From assembly GCF_002072155.1 (NCBI RefSeq), contig NZ_BDIY01000020.1:17834-81833 (forward strand): a stretch of DNA of 64,000 nt. Reading direction: 5' to 3'. The position numbers and the translations under genes were made by a program. Numbering within the stretch: position 1 is the first letter of the stretch; the number at the start of each line of letters is the position of its first letter. The stretch comes from Roseovarius sp. A-2 (GTDB lineage Bacteria; Pseudomonadota; Alphaproteobacteria; Rhodobacterales; Rhodobacteraceae). Positions 9,339 through 17,240 of the stretch are shown in pieces. The notes under the pieces are model-generated. The model worked only from the letters and a program-made list of their open reading frames with translations. It searched no databases and was not told the DNA's origin.

Positions 9339-10471
9339 GTCTGCTCCTCCCCGGAGGCTACTGCGTGGAGCTTTTCCGCGACGATCGCGACTTCGGTGGC
9401 GTTTGGTTCTCGGCCGCGCACAACCTTCACGAAGTCGCCAATCATCTCGATCGGCGTGACCGCAGCCCGCCCGCTGCCGAGCGCCTTGGTCTCTGCCGCG
9501 CGCTCCTGCCGGGCATAGGCCAGATGGCAAGCATTGGGATAGGTCGCGCGTAACCGCTTCATCGGATCGATCAGAGGGTTTTCATCCGTCAGGATAGCCT
9601 GGATGAAGTCATCAGACGGCGTTCCTTCCAGAAGATCCGAGAATGCCCCGGTAAGCGAGCGAACCTGCCGGATCGGTCGGAAAGGTACGATGCGGATCTC
9701 GACCCCTTCAGCTTTCATATCGACGACAGTCATGGATTTTTCGTTTCCTGCCTCGTCGAACCCAAAAGCGAGCGGTGCGCCGGAGTAACGAATATGGCTC
9801 GCGCCCACTTCCTGCGGCTTGTGCAAATGCCCCAGTGCAACATAGTCCGCCCCATCGAAGACATCGGAGGGAACAGTTTCGATGCCCCCGACTCGCGTCA
9901 GGGCGCGCTCGGTCTCGCCGACCGCACCCCCCGCGACGAAAGCATGGGCCACGACGACCCAACGTGCCCCATCAGGCACCTGCCCCCTCGCCGCGGCGAT
10001 CTGGGCGGCAACTACCTCCGCCGGCGCATTAATGCTTTCATCCCCGAACACCTCGCGTGCGGCGTATTCATAGGAAAAAGGCAGTGCGGAAAAGGCGACC
10101 TCGCCATGCGCGTCACGCAACACCAGCGGCGCTTCCACCGCATCGGCAATCCCGCGCACCAGCACACGAGACGCAGTGGAAAAGACAGACATTGCCTCGA
10201 TCCGGTCGCCAGAATCGTGGTTTCCAGAGATCATAACCACAGCGGCTTCGGTCTCCTCTGCCACGCGTTTGAGGAAGCGATTGAACTGCCGGATCGAAGA
10301 ATTGGGCGGCGAGGCACGGTCAAAAACGTCCCCGGCGATGACAAGAACATCGACCCGATCGGCCACAAGCGTTTCAAGGATCTGACCCAGGATGACCTCA
10401 TGATCCTCTTCGAGGCTCAACCCCATGAACTGCCGCCCCAGGTGCAGATCTGCCGTATGAAGTATTCGCAT
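9335..10471 (-). CDS. sbcD: SbcD/Mre11-like nuclease subunit
   Basis: A 378-aa calcineurin-like phosphoesterase. Metal-binding motifs are visible in order: HTADLHLGR (residues 5-13), GDVFDRA, GNHDSGDR, VVAHAFV and LGHLHKPQ. These mark the Mre11/SbcD exonuclease/endonuclease family. It is the first gene of the sbcD-sbcC-zinc-ribbon operon. The start is 72 bp from the divergently transcribed WYL regulator and the intervening DNA holds a 24-bp palindrome, so the operon is probably repressed from there. Confidence 0.93.
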   Translation of the reverse strand: MRILHTADLHLGRQFMGLSLEEDHEVILGQILETLVADRVDVLVIAGDVFDRASPPNSSIRQFNRFLKRVAEETEAAVVMISGNHDSGDRIEAMSVFSTASRVLVRGIADAVEAPLVLRDAHGEVAFSALPFSYEYAAREVFGDESINAPAEVVAAQIAAARGQVPDGARWVVVAHAFVAGGAVGETERALTRVGGIETVPSDVFDGADYVALGHLHKPQEVGASHIRYSGAPLAFGFDEAGNEKSMTVVDMKAEGVEIRIVPFRPIRQVRSLTGAFSDLLEGTPSDDFIQAILTDENPLIDPMKRLRATYPNACHLAYARQERAAETKALGSGRAAVTPIEMIGDFVKVVRGREPNATEVAIVAEKLHAVASGEEQT

Positions 10472-10481
10472 AAGATCAATC

Positions 10482-10505
10482 CATTTTCTATACGTATAGT
10501 AAATG
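10482..10505. promoter_or_regulatory. 24-bp imperfect palindrome, probable operator
   Basis: Between the divergent sbcD and WYL-regulator starts lies a perfect 12-bp palindrome CTATACGTATAG (10488-10499) that extends, after one T:T mismatch, to CATTT on the left and AAATG on the right. The whole is 24 bp with a single mismatched pair. It is placed 11 bp from the sbcD start codon and about 38 bp from the regulator start, as expected for an autoregulating repressor acting on both promoters. That the WYL protein binds it is inference. Confidence 0.65.
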
Positions 10506-10543
10506 TATGGACTTTGGGAGCTGAGTCAAGTACTGCTTCGTGC

Positions 10544-11335
10544 ATGAGCCTAGAAGATCTCAAACACGCGCAACGCGAGCGAATTTTGTTCCTCGACCAA
10601 TGTCTGACCTGGAGAGGTCAGGCGAACCGTCGCGACTTGATGGAACGCTTCAATATCTCGATGGCACAGGCTGCCGTTGACTTTCGAACCTATCTCTCTC
10701 TGACGAATACGCCGCCAGTCTACGACGCCGCAGAGAAGGCCTATTTCTCGACCGGTGACCAGCGCCCATTGACTGACACGGGCCCGGAACAGGTTTTCGA
10801 ATTGCTCGATGGCAAGGCGGCATCGCTTGGCGCGAGCATCCCGCTTCCCACTCGCGTGATGGATTCCACCGTCGTCGCACAGCTCTACCGCGCGATGAAG
10901 GGCGAACGAGACATCCAGATCACCCACACCTCGATGACAAGCGGCCTCTCCGACCCGCAGTGGATCAGTCCAGTTCAGTTTCATTTTGACGGAGAGACAA
11001 TTTATCTCCGCGCCTGGAGCTATAATCACGAAGCGTACCGCGATTATCTCCCAATACGAATAGCGAAACAAACCCAGATGGAAACGCGGGAGAGGCCTGC
11101 CCCTCTGCGATTTGACACGGACTGGAACAGCTTGGTGCGCTTGTGGATACGCCCGCGTTCAGATCTATCCGATGCACAAGCGAAGGCCGTCCGGCTGGAG
11201 TACGGCTTTGACGACAAGACGCATTTGCTGATCGAAACGCGCAAGGCGCTCGCGTTTTATGTTGTCAGACGGTGGCGTTTAAATCAGGATAAGGCTCGGC
11301 TCGAATTAGAAAGGATTGAAGAAATGGATGCATGA
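10544..11335 (+). CDS. WYL-domain transcriptional regulator (BrxR/CapW-like)
   Basis: A 263-aa protein with an N-terminal winged helix (about residues 5-70; RILFLDQCLTWRGQANRRDL then MERFNISMAQAAVDFRTYL) and a C-terminal WYL-type domain with ISPVQFHFDGETIYLRAWS and DYLPIRI. This layout matches the BrxR/CapW regulators that repress BREX, CBASS and related defence operons. I chose the ATG at 10544 because upstream in-frame sequence lies within sbcD. Divergent from sbcDC with a palindrome between, it is the likely repressor of that operon, possibly relieved by a nucleic-acid ligand. Confidence 0.8.
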   Translation: MSLEDLKHAQRERILFLDQCLTWRGQANRRDLMERFNISMAQAAVDFRTYLSLTNTPPVYDAAEKAYFSTGDQRPLTDTGPEQVFELLDGKAASLGASIPLPTRVMDSTVVAQLYRAMKGERDIQITHTSMTSGLSDPQWISPVQFHFDGETIYLRAWSYNHEAYRDYLPIRIAKQTQMETRERPAPLRFDTDWNSLVRLWIRPRSDLSDAQAKAVRLEYGFDDKTHLLIETRKALAFYVVRRWRLNQDKARLELERIEEMDA

Positions 11336-11383
11336 CATAGCAAGGTGGACTATGGCCTCAAAGCACCTCGGAACGGGCCTTTA

Positions 11384-11593
11384 CTAAACTCGAGAATAGC
11401 GAAAAACGCCTTTCACATACTGATTTAAATATTGCCCAACAGAACCAGCATCCAACATCCCCTCGAATATCTGCTGAGGAACATCAAAATATTGATAAGT
11501 CGCCCCACTATTGAACTCAACCTGAAGCGTCTGGGAATCCTCATCGTAACCGATCGCTGAAACATTTGAAGAGTCGACCAAATGCATTTCCAT
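11384..11593 (-). CDS. KTSC-domain protein
   Basis: A 69-aa protein matching the KTSC domain: VDSSNVSAIGYDEDSQTLQV, GATYQYFDVPQQIFEG, then GSVGQYLNQYVKGVF. KTSC domains are small beta-rich modules of unknown biochemical role, often found as single proteins or fused to RNA- or DNA-related enzymes. The ATG is only 3 nt after the herA stop, so it is the third gene of the sir2-herA operon. It could be an accessory subunit of that system; this is inference from spacing. Confidence 0.75.
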   Translation of the reverse strand: MEMHLVDSSNVSAIGYDEDSQTLQVEFNSGATYQYFDVPQQIFEGMLDAGSVGQYLNQYVKGVFRYSRV

Positions 11594-11596
11594 CTC

Positions 11597-13474
11597 TTAA
11601 TCGTCCTCTTTAATTCGTGATATCTTCGGATTCTGCGCACGCCATGCCTCTACGAGTTCATCGTATCGCGGTGCAACTTCATTTGATATGCCCCAACCCC
11701 CAGGATACTCAGTATCTTCAAGCGGTATCTCATCATAAACTATCGGGTCTTGACTGTCGGGGCGCCGATTCTTGGGTGGCGGTTCAATAGTTGTTCGCAT
11801 TGGCAGCTTTACCGATTCACCTAATATTATCGCTTCGCCGGTTCGCAAAATTGGCAACATTCCCGTAAGTCCGTCGAGATTATCGGACATTGCCGATGAA
11901 ATGTGTGACCGGTCCGACGCATTGGTCAAACGAAGCGCAAAAAAGGTTCCACATTGCGAAAGGATCGTGGAATCGATCTCAGACGGCCGCTGGCTTACGA
12001 TCATCGCGCCAACGCCATACTTTCTTCCTTCTTTCACTATGCGCCGCACGATAGCTGATGCCATATTTTTTTCGCGATCATTCAGATAAATATGAGCTTC
12101 CTCCATCACCAATAGGAGCGGTCTATGGCGCCCCCCTTGCGACAGATCTCGCCCCCAAAAAACCGCCTCGTAGAGCAGCCGAAGCAGGACACCAATTGTA
12201 GTCTGAAGTGTATCAGCCGGAACTCCTGAAAGATCCAGGATTGAGATAGGATGATCAGTACCCATCCATTCACGCAAGAGTTCGTCGATATCAGAAGCAA
12301 TCTCCCCATCAGATTTTGGAAGAAACTTCTCGGGCCTGAAGATGAAGTCGTATCTCGGAATTCGTAATTTCGTTCCCAAGAGGAGAACTTGCTTTCCCAA
12401 GCTAAGCGCTCCCGGCAAATAGCCTATCTTGTCCGCTCCAGCGTCGGTAACAATATTCTTAAATGTGGGAGGAAGTCCTAGCTGGGAATTTCCTTTCAAC
12501 TCTTTTCCATCGGAGCCAACTTCATAAGCCAAATTGTCTTTGGGATCGCCATTTCGTCCACGATAATAGGTCGCAAATGTTTCAACATATAATTCGTACC
12601 ACAAATCATGAAGACTGAAAGGTACGGGAGAGTCGACGCTTAGCGTGTCCTTGGTTACACCTTTACGAGGGCATTTCACGAGTGAATCAAGCTTATACTT
12701 GAACACCCTTTCCATCACGATGTTTCTGTCTTTCTCGTTCCCGAATTCACCAAAAGCTACCAAACATAGTTCGTCAAAGTTCAAAGCCCAAAACGGAATG
12801 AGAAGTTGCCTATCGACCTTTGTTTCGCTTGGGTTGCCTAGAATCTTGAAGACATTTGCCCTGTCACGTAGAGCTCGCCCATACTCGCCGTGCAGATCAA
12901 GCATTACAATCCTAGCAGATGGATACTTTGACTTATCCGAAAGTGCGTTCATTAGGCTCGCAACCGTGGTCGATTTTCCTGACCCTGTCGTCCCTACGAC
13001 AGCAGAGTGTCGAGTTACCAACTTGTTGACGTCGACCAACGCCGGAATCGACTCTGCATTGGATATGTGACCAAGCTTCACAAAATAGGGCTTGTCAGGT
13101 TGCCCGTAGATATCCTTGAGTTCCTTCTCAGAAACCAAATGCACTTTGTCCCCAATCGTTGGGTACTGAGAAAGCCCCCGCTGAAACGATCCGTTTCTAG
13201 GGCCTTCTCCAATCAACTGAACGGTCATCCATCTGTTGTTTTCGGAGACTTCGGCTCGCGCTTCCGGCACCGCACTGGCACCAACTTGACTTATGATGCC
13301 AAACAGGTTTTCAAAACCGATGGGAATACGCACAAAGCTGCCGATTTGCCCAGCTCTGTACCCCTGCCCATCGATGTACACAAATCCAGTCAAAGATTTG
13401 GTAGACATAGAAATGCTAACATTGGTGCCGCTGACGTCCTGGACGTCGCCAAGATAGCTATCGTCACTAAGCAT
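11597..13474 (-). CDS. herA: HerA-like ATPase/translocase of SIR2-HerA defence pair
   Basis: A 625-aa FtsK/HerA-type ATPase. An N-terminal HAS-barrel-like region (about 1-140) precedes Walker A GTTGSGKST (about 161-169); the Walker B segment LLLVMEEAHIYL and the arginine-rich YGVGAMIVSQRPSEID follow in the second half. I chose the ATG at 13474, overlapping the sir2 stop by 8 nt, over a TTG 24 nt upstream. HerA hexamers assemble with SIR2 proteins in a known anti-phage system (SIR2-HerA, also called Nezha) that degrades NAD. GC content is clearly lower than in the plasmid backbone, a sign of transfer. Confidence 0.9.
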   Translation of the reverse strand: MLSDDSYLGDVQDVSGTNVSISMSTKSLTGFVYIDGQGYRAGQIGSFVRIPIGFENLFGIISQVGASAVPEARAEVSENNRWMTVQLIGEGPRNGSFQRGLSQYPTIGDKVHLVSEKELKDIYGQPDKPYFVKLGHISNAESIPALVDVNKLVTRHSAVVGTTGSGKSTTVASLMNALSDKSKYPSARIVMLDLHGEYGRALRDRANVFKILGNPSETKVDRQLLIPFWALNFDELCLVAFGEFGNEKDRNIVMERVFKYKLDSLVKCPRKGVTKDTLSVDSPVPFSLHDLWYELYVETFATYYRGRNGDPKDNLAYEVGSDGKELKGNSQLGLPPTFKNIVTDAGADKIGYLPGALSLGKQVLLLGTKLRIPRYDFIFRPEKFLPKSDGEIASDIDELLREWMGTDHPISILDLSGVPADTLQTTIGVLLRLLYEAVFWGRDLSQGGRHRPLLLVMEEAHIYLNDREKNMASAIVRRIVKEGRKYGVGAMIVSQRPSEIDSTILSQCGTFFALRLTNASDRSHISSAMSDNLDGLTGMLPILRTGEAIILGESVKLPMRTTIEPPPKNRRPDSQDPIVYDEIPLEDTEYPGGWGISNEVAPRYDELVEAWRAQNPKISRIKEDD

Positions 13475-14690
13475 CTTGGTCACCCACTCCAGAGCCAATG
13501 AACTTTTTCAGAAAGTTCGTGAACTCGGCAAAATCCCCCAATTTGACGTTTGGTCTTGAGGCGCCGCTCTCGCCTTCAATTTTAACTGGATAAACGAATG
13601 ACTTGATGTCCTTATCTTCATCATCTGAATTCTTAGTGAGTTTCCACTCCCCCAAATTTGTACCAATGATCGCTTGATCATATGTCCAAACATTGAGGTT
13701 ATGTTGCCGCTCTGCAAGTTCGTAGGCTTTTGGATATCGCAATCCTACTCCTTCGTCTTTGCTCAGCTCAAACGTTCCAAACTGAAGGGCAAGCACCATT
13801 CCCGTCGGGTTGGATTTTAGTGCATTGACGATTGCATCATTTAGGTGGCCGTCGTTGAATGAGTAGCCACTAAGCACCAAGAAAGACGATTTCCGACGTA
13901 TGAACCGGTTCAATTGATCAATAAGTGCCAAGTAAGGCATCTTGCGGCTTTCTTCATACTTTAGATGCGAAGGGTAGATCAGATGTGAAGCATCTTTCAC
14001 AGGCTGAGAAGACCTGCAGACTTTCCTTTCGCCAGATTTTGTTGTTTGATACCAGTTAATTGAGCCATGAATTTTCCACAATCGTGACCAGTGAACGGGT
14101 ATCAAATCATCCTCAACCGCGCGCAAATCAAAAAACGATCTACGTGATCCTACAAACCCGTCGAAGTAGGGAACCTCTAGGTCATCGAGAGCTTGTTCGA
14201 GAAGTAGATCATAATTAGTCGTGAAAATTTCGACCGGAACCTTGCGATCGATTGATCGCACCCATTTACTCAAACGGTGATAGGGGGTCTCGATCTCCGG
14301 CAGCGATACATCAAGCTTGCCAACAATCTCAACGCAGATTGCCTTTTCAAGGCTTTCAAGATCAGCTTCGGACAGCCCTCGAACATCGCCGCCGATCGAA
14401 ACCGCCAACAGTCCCCGCAGGAAGCTCAAGATGTCTTCAATATTCTCCTTATCCTTGCCCGCTTTCGTCAGCTCAGCAAGCAACAAGTTATACTTTTGAT
14501 TGCCATTCAGCGCTCTATTAATCGCAACGGTCAAATTTTTCACGTCTGGTATAAGTGGCCACTGTTCCTCAGGCATTGGAACTGACAGTGGGCACCCAGC
14601 AGAAATAAAGAAGCCAATTGCCTCGTTGTCCTGAGATAGGGATTGACGAAGATATTTCAGGTGTCGAATAGGATCGTGAAAATTTGGCAC
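13467..14690 (-). CDS. SIR2-domain NADase of SIR2-HerA defence pair
   Basis: A 407-aa SIR2-like protein. Motifs: FFISAGCPLS (27-36) at the nucleotide-binding loop, TTNYD (157-161) and KIHGSINW (206-213, with the catalytic-type His208), then SFLVLSGYSFND. These are the signatures of the bacterial defence SIR2 group that hydrolyses NAD. The start is a GTG with GGGAG about 9 nt upstream. It is followed by herA with an 8-nt overlap, the arrangement of the known two-gene SIR2-HerA system. GC is low relative to the virB and virD4 genes. Confidence 0.9.
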   Translation of the reverse strand: MPNFHDPIRHLKYLRQSLSQDNEAIGFFISAGCPLSVPMPEEQWPLIPDVKNLTVAINRALNGNQKYNLLLAELTKAGKDKENIEDILSFLRGLLAVSIGGDVRGLSEADLESLEKAICVEIVGKLDVSLPEIETPYHRLSKWVRSIDRKVPVEIFTTNYDLLLEQALDDLEVPYFDGFVGSRRSFFDLRAVEDDLIPVHWSRLWKIHGSINWYQTTKSGERKVCRSSQPVKDASHLIYPSHLKYEESRKMPYLALIDQLNRFIRRKSSFLVLSGYSFNDGHLNDAIVNALKSNPTGMVLALQFGTFELSKDEGVGLRYPKAYELAERQHNLNVWTYDQAIIGTNLGEWKLTKNSDDEDKDIKSFVYPVKIEGESGASRPNVKLGDFAEFTNFLKKFIGSGVGDQDA

Positions 14691-14829
14691 AAACAGCTCT
14701 CCCTTAATTTATTCTCTGCCGTCCGGCTCAATGAAAACGTCTAAGTACTTCACTCTCGGTCGGCACTATGACCCTCTGGAAGGCGGCTCGTCGGAAGCCC
14801 TATCATCGAATCAGCATTTGTCGACCCGC

Positions 14830-15087
14830 CTACCCACCGCCCGCGCTGCGAGCAATTTCGACAGCAAGAGCAGAAGATCCCCAATTTCCTTGGAAGTATG
14901 CATCGTGCTCATCATCGTCCTTGAAAATAGGTTCGCCGCCCAACGCGTCCCAATCGCCTTTTACGTCATCCCCAATCTGGAGTTCGCCCTCACTTCCCAG
15001 AAGTTCAACGACCGCGAAGCCGTCGTTGTGCTGAACTACGATCATACCTCGATTACGCGAAACAAAAACAACTTGCCCCCCGGCCAT
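14830..15087 (-). CDS. Small hypothetical protein
   Basis: An 85-aa acidic protein, MAGGQVVFVSRNRGMIVVQH at the start, then DGFAVVELLGSEG and GDWDALGGEPIFKDDDE. The beta-rich first half resembles a small OB-like or SH3-like barrel. A strong ribosome-binding site (AGGAGGAAAAGG) precedes the ATG. I have seen proteins of this general type as single conserved genes but cannot name the family. It lies between the sir2 operon and virD4, on the same strand as both, with 140-bp and 225-bp gaps. Confidence 0.6.
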   Translation of the reverse strand: MAGGQVVFVSRNRGMIVVQHNDGFAVVELLGSEGELQIGDDVKGDWDALGGEPIFKDDDEHDAYFQGNWGSSALAVEIARSAGGG

Positions 15088-15312
15088 CCTTTTCCTCCTG
15101 CAACAAAGAGATTTGCCAAGCTTTCAACTACAAAGGGATCAATCGACTCGCCTGTCAACAGGACAGAGAGCAAAATGGATCTATAGGCCTTTCCGAACCT
15201 CCGCTGTACTCGACGCCATGTTCGCTGACCACGTCGCCGTTGACGGGCCCCTCATTAGCAACAGGGTACGCAGTGGTATGACCGCAATGATCCATTGGCA
15301 ACGACAAGGCAC

Positions 15313-17226
15313 TCACCCACCCAACAACTCCTCGATGAAATCCTCCTGCCGGTCGATCGCCGCCTCCCATTCCTTCGGCACAGCCGCTTCCCGCTCGAGC
15401 GTCTCGGGCTCAGGCTGCCCACGCCCGGCCTCCATCGCCATCACGCTCATCGCGCGCGCTTCGCGGCGCTGTGAACGGTCCCGGACAGGCGCGCGTTCGG
15501 CTGGTTTCTCCTGCTCGTCTGCGCCGGCCTCATCACCGCCATCGCCGCCCCAAGGACCAACACCCTGCACACTCGGCGGATAGGGGAAGGGCTTGCCCTC
15601 CTGGCGGGCCAGCATGTTCTTGAAAAAGGGATCGTCGTAATACTTGATCCGGCTCGCCTTGATCGGGTGCTGGGGCGAGGCGAGGATGATCACCTCGTCG
15701 GGATCCATGAGGCGCGCTTCGGTCTCGGAAAGCAGCGGCCGTTCTTCCAGCCGCGCTGATGTCGAGGTCGCGCCGAGGAAGCCCTTGTTGCGGCCATACA
15801 TCCGGGTCACCGCCTCGCGGGTGGTGCTGCCGACCGCGGCGGAGACCTCCTTGACCGTGCGCTGATCGCGCGGCGTGATATAGAGCTTGAGCCCTGCCCC
15901 GTTCTCGAGGCTTTCGCGGCCCTCGGGCCCGTAGATCCGGTCAAGCGAGGCCAGCGACTGCGCGATCATCGCGACGCGGCCACCGTAACTCGCCAGCGAA
16001 TGGATCGCGCGCTCGAGATAGGGCATGGCCCCCATCTGCTGGAATTCGTCGATCATCATCATGACCGGCCAGGGCTCATCCGGGCCCGGCTCGTTCAGGC
16101 GGATCGAGGCGATGAGGTCGGCGAACATCAGGCGCAGGAGTGGGGCAAGGGTTGCGATGTGATCTTCGGAGACAGCGATGTAGAGCGACTGCGGGGTCCT
16201 GCGGAAGGTCGAGAAATCGAAGTCGCTCGCCTCGGTGGCCGAGCGGACCGCCGGGTTGTCCCATTGCTTGAGACCGGCGGTCATCAGGGCTTGGATGTTC
16301 GAAGTGAGAAGCCGCGACGAGGCTGAGGCCGCATTGGTCCAGAGCTCGCGCAGGATGTCTTCCTCGGCCTCGTCAGCATAGGTCTTGTACTGCGCGTTCT
16401 TGTATTCGCCCCCGGCGACGATCTTGTTCACCTCGCCAAGGTTCGGCGTGCCGCGCTGTATTGCGAGCAGGCAGGCCGCGACGAAGATCGACTTGCCAGC
16501 CTCGGAGAAGGTGTCGAGCGTCTTGTTGTCCTTGTCGAGGAAGAGGTCGGCAAGGATCGAGACCTCGGTGAAACGCTGCGCGAATGTCGGGGCCTTCGCG
16601 ATCCGGGCGAGAGGGTTGTAGCGATGCGTGGCATTGGCCCAATCAAACGGGCTGAAGCGATAGACCTCGTCGCCGTTGAGCGCCCGCAGCCGTGCAGTCT
16701 TCTCGAAGTTCTCGCCCTTCACATCGAGCACCACCACCGATCCCGCGAAACTCAGAAGGTTCGGGATCACGAAACCCACACCCTTACCGGCCCGGGTCGG
16801 CGCCACCATCATCACATGCGGGATCGTGGTCGAGGAGATGAACTCCGCCTTGGAGGTCGGCGCACCGAGTTTGCCGCAGGCAAAGCCCTTGCCCGGCGCC
16901 TGCAACATGTCGTTCTTCTTCAGCTCCGCCTTGGTCTGCCAGTGAGCTGAGCCGTAGTCGTCCCGCTCCTTCTTCCAGGTCCAGGCCAACGCCAGGGCGC
17001 CGAGCCCGATCGCCCCGAAGCCGACAGCGCCAAACCCCACCATGAAGGCCTCTGGGTGCGCCGCGCGGGTGCCGGCGCTGGCCTTCCACAGCGCCAACAT
17101 GTCGAAACTCTGAAACCCGGTTTTCAAAGCGAGAGTCAGGTAGAAAGCGGCGACGATGGTGCCGATGACGGCGCCGCAGATCACACCGAAAAGAAGCGCG
17201 GCCCAGAGGGGAAGTGTCTTGGTCAT
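15313..17226 (-). CDS. virD4: VirD4/TraG type IV coupling protein
   Basis: A 637-aa coupling ATPase. Two N-terminal membrane helices (about 6-34 and 62-82) precede Walker A APTRAGKGVG (about 142-151), DVKGENFEKTA, Walker B VMMMIDEFQQMG and the family motif YGGRVAMIAQSLASLDRIYG. VirD4 brings the relaxase-DNA complex to the secretion channel. I chose the second ATG because GAGGGG is well spaced from it and too close to the ATG three codons upstream. It follows the relaxase by 14 nt on the same strand, on the far side of the cargo block from virB11. Confidence 0.94.
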   Translation of the reverse strand: MTKTLPLWAALLFGVICGAVIGTIVAAFYLTLALKTGFQSFDMLALWKASAGTRAAHPEAFMVGFGAVGFGAIGLGALALAWTWKKERDDYGSAHWQTKAELKKNDMLQAPGKGFACGKLGAPTSKAEFISSTTIPHVMMVAPTRAGKGVGFVIPNLLSFAGSVVVLDVKGENFEKTARLRALNGDEVYRFSPFDWANATHRYNPLARIAKAPTFAQRFTEVSILADLFLDKDNKTLDTFSEAGKSIFVAACLLAIQRGTPNLGEVNKIVAGGEYKNAQYKTYADEAEEDILRELWTNAASASSRLLTSNIQALMTAGLKQWDNPAVRSATEASDFDFSTFRRTPQSLYIAVSEDHIATLAPLLRLMFADLIASIRLNEPGPDEPWPVMMMIDEFQQMGAMPYLERAIHSLASYGGRVAMIAQSLASLDRIYGPEGRESLENGAGLKLYITPRDQRTVKEVSAAVGSTTREAVTRMYGRNKGFLGATSTSARLEERPLLSETEARLMDPDEVIILASPQHPIKASRIKYYDDPFFKNMLARQEGKPFPYPPSVQGVGPWGGDGGDEAGADEQEKPAERAPVRDRSQRREARAMSVMAMEAGRGQPEPETLEREAAVPKEWEAAIDRQEDFIEELLGG

Positions 17227-17240
17227 GGTGGTCATCCCCC

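Noticed and set aside
9794..10543. N-terminal extension of the WYL regulator
   Set aside because: Runs antisense through sbcD; the ATG at 10544 begins the recognisable winged helix.
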